The notes under the pieces: model-generated
Databases searched by the model: none
The model's input: the letters and a program-made list of their open reading frames with translations, nothing else
What the model was told of the DNA's origin: nothing
Shown here: positions 8,377 through 17,592 of the stretch, in pieces
Position numbering within the stretch: the stretch's first letter is position 1
How the letters are laid out: each line of letters starts with the position of its first letter
Translations under genes and position numbers: made by a program
Origin: JANQPA01 sp964548175
GTDB taxonomy: Bacteria; Bacteroidota; Bacteroidia; Chitinophagales; Saprospiraceae
Assembly: GCA_964548175.1 (NCBI GenBank)
Contig: CAZJQS010000016.1
Location: 26,125-90,124, forward strand
Direction of reading: 5' to 3'
Length of the DNA: 64,000 nucleotides

Positions 8377-10782
8377 CTATTTTTCCAGGGCCAGTTCGAG
8401 CACCTCGCTCATTTCCTCCACGTAGTGCAGTTTCACCTCTTTGAGGTATTCCTCTCTGATCTCGGAGACGTGTTTTTCATTTTCTCTACACAAAATGATA
8501 TCGGTCATTCCCGACCGTCGAGCGGCAAGGAGTTTTTCTTTAATGCCTCCGACGGGGAGTACTTTACCGCGAAGGGTGATTTCGCCGGTCATAGCCAGAT
8601 AGGGTCGTACGAGTCTTCCGGTAAAGGCGGAAGCCAATGCCGTCAACATGGTAATGCCTGCGGACGGGCCGTCTTTTGGGATGGCACCCTGAGGGATGTG
8701 GATGTGGACATCCTTTTGGCTAAAGTCCTGAGGATCTATGCCCAGGCTTTCACAATGAGCTTTGAGGAAGGTCAGGGCGGTTGTTGCGGATTCTTTCATG
8801 ACTTCGCCCAGATTTCCTGTGAGGGTTAGTTTCCCTTTACCCTGGCTCAGGCTGGTTTCGATAAACAGAATATCTCCGCCCACCTGTGTCCATGCAAGTC
8901 CTATGGCCACGCCGGGGTGGTTAACGGCCTGATACATTTCAGAAGAATATTTTCTTGGCCCCAGAATATCGGTTAAAGCCTTTACCGGAATGGAGACGGT
9001 GTAGTCCTCTTCCATCGCCACTTTTTTAGCGATGTGGCGCATGAGGGCGCCGATCTGGCGATTTAAAGACCGTACGCCGGATTCCCGGGTATGTTCTTCC
9101 ACCACCTTATTCAATAAAGGTTTGGAAAGCTTGACCTGAGACCTTTTAAGTCCGTGTTCTTCCAGTTGTTTAGGGATCAGGTGACGCCTGGCGATTTCCA
9201 CTTTTTCTTCCTGGGAGTAGCCGCTGATCTCGATGATCTCCATGCGATCCAGCAGGGCCGGTTGGATGGTGCTCAGCGAATTAGCCGTGGCGATGAACAT
9301 TACTTTGGACAGGTCATATTCCAGTTCCAGGTAATTATCGTGGAAGGTGGTGTTTTGTTCCGGATCGAGTACTTCCAGCAGTGCGGAAGAGGGGTCTCCT
9401 CTAAAGTCCTTACCCACCTTATCGATCTCGTCCAGGATGAATACCGGGTTGGAGGAGCCTGCTCGCTTAATAGACTGGATGATGCGCCCCGGCATGGCGC
9501 CGATGTAGGTTTTGCGGTGGCCGCGGATCTCGGATTCGTCGTGCAGGCCACCCAGTGACATGCGGATAAAATTGCGCTCCAGGGCACGGGCTATGGACTT
9601 GCCCAGGGAAGTTTTCCCCACGCCGGGAGGACCCACCAGGCAAAGGATAGGCGCTTTCATGTCCCCTTTTAATTTTAGCACGGCCAGGTGTTCCAGGATA
9701 CGTTCTTTCACCTTTTCCAATCCAAAGTGGTCTTCGTCGAGCACTTTTTTGACCTTTTTCAGGTCAAAATTATCTTTGGTATATTCTTCCCAGGGAAGGT
9801 CCAGGAGGAGTTCCAGGTAATTGATCTGAACGGAATACTCCGCCACCTGCGGATTGATCCTTTTGAGTCGGTTTAATTCTTTATGAAAAAATTCCCCCAC
9901 TTCTCTGGACCACTTTTTTTGTTTGGCGCTCTCAGCCATTCTGCGCACTTCTTCCTCCTGAGGGTTCTGGCCAAGCTCTTCCTGTATGGTTTTCAGTTGT
10001 TGATTAAGGAAGTAATCACGCTGCTGTTTTTCAATATCGCCTCTGACCTTATTTTCGATCTTATCCTTGAGCTCCAGCAATTGCAGCTCATTGTTCATTT
10101 CGGCGAGGATCTTTTTGCTCTTCTCCACCAGGTTATTCTGTTCCAGTATGCTTTGTTTGACGGGGATCTTTACGCTGAGGTTGGAAGCGATGAAATTCAG
10201 TAAAGAAACATTATTTCCGATATTACCCAGCATGACCACGGCCTCGGAGGGGATATTCGGAGAAAGTTCGATGATCTTCTTAGCCAGGTCCATTATAGAA
10301 GACATGATGGCTTCAAACTCCAGCTTATTGTCAGGATAAACGTACTCCAGCACTTCGATCTGGCCCATTAAAACCCGGTCTTCTTCTTTCAGACTGCGCA
10401 GGGAAAACCGCTTTCTCCCCTGGAGGATCGCCGTTGTGGTGCCATCCGGCATTTTCAGCAACTTCAGAATACGAGCGACGGCGCCGACAATGTAAAGGTC
10501 TTCTATTTCGGGCTCTTCCTCGCGCTGGTCTTTTTGTGCTACGACAGCCACCAGCTTATCACGGGAATAAGCCCTGTTGATAGCGTTGATGGAGCGATCC
10601 CGCCCTACTGTAATGGGAATGACAATACCGGGGAATAAGACCGTATTTTTTAAAGCTATTACCGGTAAAACTTCCGGATAGGTCTCTCCACTTCCAGGTT
10701 CATTCTCTTCATCTATTGTCATTAACGGAAGGAAATCTCCATCGTCGTCAAATCCCTGAGAAAATAAAAGTTTATGATTCAT
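8377..10782 (-). CDS. lon: ATP-dependent Lon protease
   Basis: 801 residues, the normal length. An N-terminal substrate-binding LON domain (about 35-230; LPVIALKNTVLFPG), a coiled region (EKQQRDYFLNQQLKTIQEELG), an AAA+ module with Walker A GPPGVGKTS and Walker B FILDEIDK, and a C-terminal S16 peptidase. The Ser-Lys dyad is Ser707 in DGPSAG and a Lys near 750 in GGIKEKLLAARR. Lon degrades damaged and regulatory proteins in the cytosol. It is transcribed alone; the 279 bases after its stop (8098-8376) show no gene. Confidence 0.98.
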   Translation of the reverse strand: MNHKLLFSQGFDDDGDFLPLMTIDEENEPGSGETYPEVLPVIALKNTVLFPGIVIPITVGRDRSINAINRAYSRDKLVAVVAQKDQREEEPEIEDLYIVGAVARILKLLKMPDGTTTAILQGRKRFSLRSLKEEDRVLMGQIEVLEYVYPDNKLEFEAIMSSIMDLAKKIIELSPNIPSEAVVMLGNIGNNVSLLNFIASNLSVKIPVKQSILEQNNLVEKSKKILAEMNNELQLLELKDKIENKVRGDIEKQQRDYFLNQQLKTIQEELGQNPQEEEVRRMAESAKQKKWSREVGEFFHKELNRLKRINPQVAEYSVQINYLELLLDLPWEEYTKDNFDLKKVKKVLDEDHFGLEKVKERILEHLAVLKLKGDMKAPILCLVGPPGVGKTSLGKSIARALERNFIRMSLGGLHDESEIRGHRKTYIGAMPGRIIQSIKRAGSSNPVFILDEIDKVGKDFRGDPSSALLEVLDPEQNTTFHDNYLELEYDLSKVMFIATANSLSTIQPALLDRMEIIEISGYSQEEKVEIARRHLIPKQLEEHGLKRSQVKLSKPLLNKVVEEHTRESGVRSLNRQIGALMRHIAKKVAMEEDYTVSIPVKALTDILGPRKYSSEMYQAVNHPGVAIGLAWTQVGGDILFIETSLSQGKGKLTLTGNLGEVMKESATTALTFLKAHCESLGIDPQDFSQKDVHIHIPQGAIPKDGPSAGITMLTALASAFTGRLVRPYLAMTGEITLRGKVLPVGGIKEKLLAARRSGMTDIILCRENEKHVSEIREEYLKEVKLHYVEEMSEVLELALEK

Positions 10783-11071
10783 ATATTTTTCTTGCGGTCA
10801 AGGATTATGCCAAGCTCTGTTTCTTTCTGTTATTGGCAGTTTTATTCAAAAAAAACGCTCATAATGAAAAAGAAGGTGCAATAAAGCAAAAGTCAACCGC
10901 CATTTTGGCAGGCAGGCAAGACGCAAATATTTTAAGATGGCCGCCTGCGATCGATAGGTGTTCAGTGTCATTTATTTAACTGGTTTACGCTCCGCCGGGA
11001 GCGCCAAATCGAAGCGGTTATGCAAGGGCGTTAAACACACACGGAGGCGGCAATCTTCAGATATTATCGTT

Positions 11072-12985
11072 TCAGGCAGCAGATACCGTCTCTTTCACTT
11101 CTTCCTCTGCTTCTTCTTCCGATCCTTCCACGGCCTCATCTTTTTCGATCCGCAGGTTGTCGATGATAAACTCCTGGCGGCTGGAAGTATTTTTGCCCAT
11201 ATAGTAAGAAAGGATCTCATCAATGTCAATTTCTTCATTCAGAACGACGGGTTCCAGACGAATATTTTCTCCGATAAAATCGCCGAACTCATCAGGAGAG
11301 ATCTCTCCCAACCCTTTAAAACGGGTAATTTCCGGTTTGCCCCTCAGGCGTCTGACGGCTTGTTGTTTCTCTGCTTCAGAATAGCAGTAGAAGGTCTGCT
11401 TTTTATCTCTGACCCTGAACAAAGGGGTTTCCAGGATGTAAAGGTGGCCGTTCCTGACCAGTTCGGGAAAAAACTGCAGGAAAAAGGTCAGGAGCAATAG
11501 CCGGATGTGCATACCGTCCACATCGGCGTCTGTGGCGATCACGACACGATTGTAGCGGAGGTTCTCGATGCCGTCCTCGATATCGAGTGCATGCTGAAGC
11601 AGGTTAAACTCTTCGTTCTCATACACCACTTTTTTGGTTAGTCCGAAACAATTGAGCGGTTTGCCCCGCAAACTAAACACTGCCTGCACCTGTACGTCCC
11701 GGGCTTTGGTGATGGAGCCGCTGGCTGAATCCCCCTCGGTAATAAAGAGCGTCGTTTTTTTGCGCATTTCCTCATCCGTTTTCCTGGTACTGTCGCTAAA
11801 GTGAACGCGGCAGTCTCTCAGTTTTTTATTGTGCAGGTTGGCTTTTTTGGCTCTCTTGTTGGCCAGCTTTTTGATGCCGGCCAGTTCTTTGCGTTCTTTT
11901 TCCGACTGGGCGATCCGTGCGCGCAGCTGGTTGGCGATATTCTCATGGCGATGTAGATAGTTATCCAGTTTTTGTTCGATGAATTTACCAATGAAAGACC
12001 GGATCGTCTGCCCGCCGGGAGCAATTTCATTGGAGCCGAGCTTCGTCTTTGTCTGAGATTCGAAAATGGGCTCCTCTACTCTCACGCTAATGGCGCCTAC
12101 GATGGACGACAAAATATCTTTGCGGTCAAAATTATCTTTTTTGAAAAAATTCTGTATGGTCCTTGCAATGCCTTCCTTAAAGGCATTCAAATGCGTACCG
12201 CCCTGAGTAGTATTCTGGCCGTTGACGAAGGAATGGTATTGTTCGCCGTAATGATTGCCATGGCTGAAGGCCAGCTCTATATCATCGCCACGGAAATGAA
12301 TGATGTCATAGCACAATTGCTCCTTCTGCGTCTTGCGTTCCAGGAGATCCAGCAAGCCGTTCTTGGAATAAAGGGTTTTTCCGTTAAAATTGATCCGAAG
12401 GCCGGCGTTCAGATAGGCATAATTCCAGAGCTGACTTTCCAGGTAATCCGGGCGGAAGCGGTAGCTTTTAAAAACGGACTTGTCGGGGCGGAACAAGACG
12501 GTAGTTCCGTTTTCTGCATCTGACTTCTTGAGCTTATGGTCTTTCACCAGCTCTCCCTTTTCAAATTCCGCCACTTTGGATTTCCCATCCCGGACGGATT
12601 CCACCCGGAAATAGCCCGACAAAGCATTGACGGCTTTCGTACCCACCCCATTCAACCCCACGGATTTTTTGAAGGCCTTTGAATCGTACTTACCGCCGGT
12701 GTTGATCTTGGATACGCAATCCACGACCTTACCCAGTGGAATACCACGGCCGTAGTCCCTGACGGTCACCCCCCCGTCTTTGACCTCTATATCGATCTTT
12801 TTCCCAAACCCCATGACGTATTCGTCTATGGAGTTGTCAAATATCTCTTTAACCAGAATATAAATGCCATCGTCAGCAGAGGAGCCGTCTCCCAGCTTTC
12901 CGATGTACATCCCGGGTCTCATGCGAATGTGCTCCCGCCAGTCGAGCGATTTGATGTTGTCTTCCGTGTAGTTTGATTGTGCCAT
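11072..12985 (-). CDS. parE: DNA topoisomerase IV subunit B
   Basis: 637 residues. A GHKL ATPase domain (LVKEIFDNSIDE, DYGRGIPLG, GLNGVGTKAVNALS), a transducer domain, then a TOPRIM domain with EGDSASG and DADVDGMHIR, and the short C-terminal tail. This is the type IIA topoisomerase ATPase subunit. The wording around GKLGDGSSADDGIY and NTGGKYDSKAFKKSVGLNG is that of Bacteroidota ParE rather than GyrB. It decatenates daughter chromosomes together with ParC. No parC is adjacent; the protein ends in an acidic tail rich in Glu. Confidence 0.9.
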   Translation of the reverse strand: MAQSNYTEDNIKSLDWREHIRMRPGMYIGKLGDGSSADDGIYILVKEIFDNSIDEYVMGFGKKIDIEVKDGGVTVRDYGRGIPLGKVVDCVSKINTGGKYDSKAFKKSVGLNGVGTKAVNALSGYFRVESVRDGKSKVAEFEKGELVKDHKLKKSDAENGTTVLFRPDKSVFKSYRFRPDYLESQLWNYAYLNAGLRINFNGKTLYSKNGLLDLLERKTQKEQLCYDIIHFRGDDIELAFSHGNHYGEQYHSFVNGQNTTQGGTHLNAFKEGIARTIQNFFKKDNFDRKDILSSIVGAISVRVEEPIFESQTKTKLGSNEIAPGGQTIRSFIGKFIEQKLDNYLHRHENIANQLRARIAQSEKERKELAGIKKLANKRAKKANLHNKKLRDCRVHFSDSTRKTDEEMRKKTTLFITEGDSASGSITKARDVQVQAVFSLRGKPLNCFGLTKKVVYENEEFNLLQHALDIEDGIENLRYNRVVIATDADVDGMHIRLLLLTFFLQFFPELVRNGHLYILETPLFRVRDKKQTFYCYSEAEKQQAVRRLRGKPEITRFKGLGEISPDEFGDFIGENIRLEPVVLNEEIDIDEILSYYMGKNTSSRQEFIIDNLRIEKDEAVEGSEEEAEEEVKETVSAA

Positions 12986-13160
12986 TGCTTGTAAGTATCT
13001 TAAAGACTTCTCCTATTATCACAGGAAAGTAAATAAATTGAAGTGCTAATCCCCAATCGGTTAAAATAAGTATTTTTCAAATCAAAAAACAAAAATCCTT
13101 GTTACAAAAATAGCAAAACCATTTTAACAAAACAACAATTTGTTTTAAAAATTAAAACTC

Positions 13161-13679
13161 GTGAATGCTGATCCACTTTTACGCCACCCGGCTATGGACC
13201 TGCTGAAAAAAGCATTGTCTAAAGAATGCCGCCTACAATTGCTTGCTTCTTTTCTGTTGCTGCTCGGCAGCATGGCCCTGTTGATCTTTACTTTTGAAAA
13301 AAGCATCATCCTACCCATTATCGGACTGATCTCTTTGGTCGTCAGCATTCACCTTATCTACAGGACAGCTCGCATGCTGGACATTCAGGAGCATCGACTG
13401 ATGCGGATGTTGCATCACCATCCTAATGATATCGTCTGGGTCTATTCCGTTAAAACGGAACGGCTTCCTTTTGGTGTCCAGTTGTCTTCCTCTGTTACTC
13501 TGTATTTTAAGCTTAACGATGGGGACGAACTTTCCGTAAGTCTTCCTCAAAATGACCTAAAACTAATCTCTAAATGGTTAAATCGCCTGCTCCCGCATGC
13601 TACGTTCGGCTATTCTTCCGATAAGGCGCAGTGGTATCATATCAGCCCGGATATGTTGAGACGGAGTGATAAGAAATAA
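13161..13679 (+). CDS. Small membrane protein of unknown function
   Basis: 172 residues from a GTG at 13161, or 161 from the ATG at 13194; the A-rich leader favours the GTG but neither is certain. Two adjacent hydrophobic helices (about 28-46 and 49-66) are followed by a soluble part with HRLMRMLHHHPNDIVWVY and a strand-rich tail (VTLYFKLNDGDELSVSLPQNDLKLISKWLNRLLP). I do not recognise the family. The C-terminal half looks like a PH-like or YcxB-like fold, which is a guess. It stands alone and converges with tricorn protease 2. Confidence 0.65.
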   Translation: MNADPLLRHPAMDLLKKALSKECRLQLLASFLLLLGSMALLIFTFEKSIILPIIGLISLVVSIHLIYRTARMLDIQEHRLMRMLHHHPNDIVWVYSVKTERLPFGVQLSSSVTLYFKLNDGDELSVSLPQNDLKLISKWLNRLLPHATFGYSSDKAQWYHISPDMLRRSDKK

Positions 13680-13727
13680 TGAAAGAAAAGGCGGTCGATT
13701 GACCGCCTTTTCTTTCATTATTTCTTA
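13670..13727. terminator. Long palindromic terminator containing both stop codons
   Basis: A 27-bp stem runs from about 13670-13696 to 13701-13727 with a GATT loop (core GGCGGTC/GACCGCC). The stop of the + gene (13677-13679) and the last codons of the - gene (stop 13718-13720) both lie inside the stem, so the two proteins end in mirrored Lys-Lys codons. Poly-T/poly-A flanks allow termination in both directions. Confidence 0.85.
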
Positions 13728-16700
13728 TTATTTTCAAAGGACTTATCCGGGAAAGGCGGGGCTTTTGGCACCTCCCGGGGATCTTTCTCCATTTCCTCCA
13801 TCAAATATTGTATGGCGGCATCCAGCTGCGCATCCTCTCCGTTAAACGTGGCGTGAGGTAGGTTGTCGACTTCGATATCCGGAACTACACCATGCCCTTC
13901 AATCAGCCACTCCCCTTCCGGACCGTAAACGCCCATCATCGGCGCCCGGGCCAGGCCGCCGTCAGACAAGCGGTTGGCGGAACTCAACCATATCTCCCCT
14001 CCCCAGGTGCGCATACCAATGATCTTGCCTAAACCCAAACGACGAAAACCCTCCGCAAAGGCTTCTCCATCCGAGGCCGTGTTCTCATCCACCAGCACCA
14101 CCATATGCCCGCGGAAAGCATACTGCATGTTCCAGTAGGGATCCTGCTCGCGTACCTTCCAATACATCCAGGCCTGACGCATCAATTTTTCCAGAATGAA
14201 GCTCTCAATATTTCCACCCCGGTTGTGCCGGACATCTATGATCAATCCTGGTCGGTCGAATACCGGGTAAAATTCGCGATACCACTGGGAAATATCACCG
14301 CTGCCCATGGCCTGCAAATGAACGTACCCGATCTTGCCATCGGCTTTTTCCTCTACTTCCATTCTTCTGCCGTACTCCCAGTCGCGGTAACGCAGACTGT
14401 ATTCGCTGGAAATAGGCATCAGGATTACATCTTTGCGCTTACCGGTATCGGCATCCTTTATTCCTACACGAACCTGTTCTCCGGCCTGATGACGAAGCAG
14501 GGCGCCGAGGTCAACCACTGAAAGGGCCGGCGCGCCGTTAATGTGCTCGATAATATCTCCTACGGATATGTCCAGAGCCGGATGATCCAATGGCGAGCGT
14601 TCATCAGGATAATCAGGATCCGCCTGATAAATGTAATCGATCCGGTAACCGCCCTGCGTTTCAGAACGGGACAGACGAGCTCCAAGGCCGGCTACCCTGA
14701 TCTGTTCATCGCCCTCTCTGACATCTCCTCCGCGCACGCTGGTATGCAGCGCGGATAATTCACCGACAAAACGGCCGATCAAATCCGAGAGCTCGTTTCT
14801 GGTCGTTACGCGATCCACCAAAGGCAGGTATTTCTCATACATTTTGTCCCAGTCGATCCCGTGCATATCAGGGTCGTAGAAGTAATCCCGTTCCATCCGC
14901 CAGGCATCCTTAAAAATCTGGCGCCAGTCTTCCCGCACATCAATAGCAAAAGCCCAGTTGCTCAGATCGACTTTGTTGTCCTCCAGGCTGTTCACCGGGC
15001 CGACGCCTGCATTGACGACGTACATATGCTGCCCTTTCTGGACCATCAGTTTTTTGCCGTCGGCGGAGAGGTCAAAACCTCTGATGTCTTTGATCATCTC
15101 TTTGGCTTTCGGGTCTTCATTGGTGATGGACAAGACCATCAGGTGGCTGTCGGCGCCGAGGCCTGTTTCACGACTGATGAAATATAAGGCCTTGTCGTTG
15201 CCTTTTAAGCCGTAGTAGTTGCCCGGAGCGACGGGCACTTCCTCCAGGCGGCGCTGTATGCCTTCCTGATCTATCCTGACCACCACTTTTTCCTCTTTGC
15301 CGTTCTCCTCTTCCCCTTCTTCATTTACCGTCAGTTCATTTTTCGGAGAAAAAGGCGATCGCAAGCCTTTTTGCAGGGAAATGTGATACAACTTCATTTG
15401 TTCATCGAAATAAGGCTCCGGCTGCCGACTGCCCCAGGGAGAGCCCACCAGCGACTGGAAGTTGCGATCTGATAGAAAGTAGATCCATCGGCCATCGGGA
15501 CTCCAGACGGGGTCCATGCTGTTGGCGCGGTCTGTTGTGAGGGGAAATTGCTCGCCGGTATTGACGTTGTAAATATGGATTTGAGTAAACATATTATCGG
15601 CGGATTGCTCGTAGCTCAGCCATTGACTGTCGGGTGACCAGGTGACTTCGGAAGACAGGTCGTTGTTTTTTTTGGAAATCTTTTTCTGTTCGCCGCTTTC
15701 TGTATTCAGGAGCCAGAGGTGGTTGTCCAAGTCCGTATAAGCGATCCATTTGCCATCGGGGGAAGGATTGGCCTGGTAACGCAGCGTTTTGCCATCGTTC
15801 GTCAGCGGAGCATGTTCGCCTATGCCTGTGGCCGGGACCTGAACGAATTCAAACTCGCCGGACTCGTCGGAAAGCACGATGATGTTTTTCCCATCCGCAG
15901 AAAAAACAGCATCGCGATACCGGACGCCTTCTTTACGCGAAAGCTGTACGAAGCGGCCGTCCTTAGCAGGCGCTACAAACACCCGCCCGCGGGCTGTCAG
16001 AACGATCTGTTCGCCATTGGGATGAAAATGAGCGGAGGTGAGGTACTGCTGAGGATTATCCTCCCATTTTTCCCTGAGCTGATCCAGATCGGTAGCCAGG
16101 CGAATGGGGATCATTTTATTGCTTCCGGAGCGGATATCGAAGAGCCAGATATCGGCGCCTCGGCGATAGACGATCTTTCCGTTGTGCAACGAAGCGAAAC
16201 GCACGTCAAAATCCTTGTGCTCGGTATGTTGTTGCAAGTCCTGGCCATTTTCATTTACAGACCAGAGGTTCATGGTCCCGTCCCGGTCGGTGATGAAGTA
16301 AATGCGATTGTTCCACCACATGGGATGGTGGCTTTCTCCGGTATAGTCGGTTGTCAGCTTGACGGCTTCTTTTTCGCCCTCGGTGAAGGACCAGATCTGG
16401 CGGGCTGTACCGCCCTTGTATCTTTTGGTAACGTTGTTATGGTAAGAGGGGCGAACGAAATAGACGGTTTTTCCATCACCGGAAAAAGAAGCCTCACTGG
16501 CCTGATGGAGAGGCACACGGGACTTTTTCTTTGTTCCGGGATCAATTTTCACCAGCTGATAATCCGGCAGGGTGGAATAATGGCGGGTGGCGTAGACGAC
16601 CTCTCCTGCCGGTGTCCAGGTATTCACGTAAGAAGGGTCGCTCTCGTAGGTCCAGCGTTGCGGCAGGCCTCCATTTACAGGCATGGTGTAGACCTCGGTG

Positions 16701-16987
16701 GAGCCTTCGTAGGTAGCAGAGAAAGCAATAGTCTGTCCGTCCGGAGAGATGCTGGCATGCGTTTCCTCCCCATGATGAGTGGTCAATCGCTGCGCCAGTC
16801 CACCTTCCAGGGATACCTTCCACAGGTCTCCTTCCGCAGAAAACACAATGGTGTTCCCGTGAAGCGTAGGATGCTGATAGTAGCCTTCAAATCCCTGGGC
16901 ATTAAGAAATTGGACTGCTGTAAAAAAGAACAAAGCAGCCATCGAAGCAACCAAATGTTTGACTGAAGAAAGTGGTGATTTTTTCAT
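13718..16987 (-). CDS. Tricorn-type S41 protease (paralogue 2)
   Basis: 1089 residues with a signal peptide (MKKSPLSSVKHLVASMAALFFFTAVQFLNAQG). TolB-like propeller repeats with SPDGQTIAFSA, NPSPDGKWIAY and WSPDGRWIYFLSD fill the first half, then an acidic linker, a helical C1 segment, a PDZ domain (about 780-870) and the S41 catalytic region. DVRHNRGG and ENTASDGEAFAE with Ser972 as the likely nucleophile are visible, as is MRTWGGE. Same architecture as the gene at 3355 but the sequences are clearly diverged, so this is an old duplication. Exported peptidase acting on peptides in the periplasm is inferred. Confidence 0.92.
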   Translation of the reverse strand: MKKSPLSSVKHLVASMAALFFFTAVQFLNAQGFEGYYQHPTLHGNTIVFSAEGDLWKVSLEGGLAQRLTTHHGEETHASISPDGQTIAFSATYEGSTEVYTMPVNGGLPQRWTYESDPSYVNTWTPAGEVVYATRHYSTLPDYQLVKIDPGTKKKSRVPLHQASEASFSGDGKTVYFVRPSYHNNVTKRYKGGTARQIWSFTEGEKEAVKLTTDYTGESHHPMWWNNRIYFITDRDGTMNLWSVNENGQDLQQHTEHKDFDVRFASLHNGKIVYRRGADIWLFDIRSGSNKMIPIRLATDLDQLREKWEDNPQQYLTSAHFHPNGEQIVLTARGRVFVAPAKDGRFVQLSRKEGVRYRDAVFSADGKNIIVLSDESGEFEFVQVPATGIGEHAPLTNDGKTLRYQANPSPDGKWIAYTDLDNHLWLLNTESGEQKKISKKNNDLSSEVTWSPDSQWLSYEQSADNMFTQIHIYNVNTGEQFPLTTDRANSMDPVWSPDGRWIYFLSDRNFQSLVGSPWGSRQPEPYFDEQMKLYHISLQKGLRSPFSPKNELTVNEEGEEENGKEEKVVVRIDQEGIQRRLEEVPVAPGNYYGLKGNDKALYFISRETGLGADSHLMVLSITNEDPKAKEMIKDIRGFDLSADGKKLMVQKGQHMYVVNAGVGPVNSLEDNKVDLSNWAFAIDVREDWRQIFKDAWRMERDYFYDPDMHGIDWDKMYEKYLPLVDRVTTRNELSDLIGRFVGELSALHTSVRGGDVREGDEQIRVAGLGARLSRSETQGGYRIDYIYQADPDYPDERSPLDHPALDISVGDIIEHINGAPALSVVDLGALLRHQAGEQVRVGIKDADTGKRKDVILMPISSEYSLRYRDWEYGRRMEVEEKADGKIGYVHLQAMGSGDISQWYREFYPVFDRPGLIIDVRHNRGGNIESFILEKLMRQAWMYWKVREQDPYWNMQYAFRGHMVVLVDENTASDGEAFAEGFRRLGLGKIIGMRTWGGEIWLSSANRLSDGGLARAPMMGVYGPEGEWLIEGHGVVPDIEVDNLPHATFNGEDAQLDAAIQYLMEEMEKDPREVPKAPPFPDKSFENNKK

Positions 16988-17132
16988 AAAAAAAAAGAAT
17001 AGGTGAAAAATAGGTTTTATGATACGGAATTTAAGAAAAAATGGTGATTTGTGTCATTGACAGGAAAGCGTAAAATGCATATAAATTGTAACAGTAATGT
17101 GATAGAATTTCTTAACCAAAAACCAAATCAAT

Positions 17133-17552
17133 ATGTCACTCATCAAGTCTAATTTTCCGAGCTGGCCAAGTTTGGTCGATTTTTTCGACGATGATCGGCT
17201 AAAATTCCGCTTTAACAACGGCGACTGGATGCCGGCGGTTAATGTTATCGACAACGAGGGCGAATACGAAATTGAAGTGGCGGCGCCCGGCCTGAAAAAA
17301 GAAGACTTCAATGTAACGGTAAAAAACAATGTGCTTACGATCACTGGTAAGACGGAAAAAGAGGAGGAAGAAAAAGACAGGAACTTTACTCGCAGAGAGT
17401 TCAGCTACAAGTCTTTCACCAAGAGTTTCACTTTGCCTGAGGATGCAGATCCAGACGACATTGACGCCAAGTACAAAGACGGTGTTCTGAAATTAATGGT
17501 GAAAAAAACCGAAAAAGCGCTTCCTCCTAAGAAAGAGGTCAAGATCAAATAG
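17133..17552 (+). CDS. Small heat-shock protein, Hsp20/alpha-crystallin family
   Basis: 139 residues. The alpha-crystallin domain covers about 35-139 with MPAVNVIDNEGEYEIEVAAPGLKKEDF, NVLTITGKTE, and the closing PDDIDAKYKDGVLKLMVKK, whose A-x-x-x-(D/N)GVL motif is the family signature. The C-terminal LPPKKEVKI resembles the I-x-I anchor. An ATP-independent holdase that forms cytosolic oligomers. Single gene with an AT-rich 145-base leader and its own terminator; heat induction is expected from the family, but I saw no CIRCE element. Confidence 0.95.
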   Translation: MSLIKSNFPSWPSLVDFFDDDRLKFRFNNGDWMPAVNVIDNEGEYEIEVAAPGLKKEDFNVTVKNNVLTITGKTEKEEEEKDRNFTRREFSYKSFTKSFTLPEDADPDDIDAKYKDGVLKLMVKKTEKALPPKKEVKIK

Positions 17553-17557
17553 AGAAT

Positions 17558-17592
17558 AATAAACCGGGCCTGGCGGCCCGGTTTATTTTTTC
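17558..17592. terminator. Hairpin terminator after hsp20
   Basis: AATAAACCGGGCC (17558-17570) pairs perfectly with 17575-17587 around a TGGC loop and runs into T6. The stop codon of the converging Rieske/FAD gene overlaps its 3' edge, so it probably serves both genes. Confidence 0.88.

Noticed and set aside
15719..16966. Long open frame of 415 codons on the + strand
   Set aside because: Complement of the tricorn protease 2 gene; it has no domain motif and the opposite strand encodes a complete, recognisable protein.
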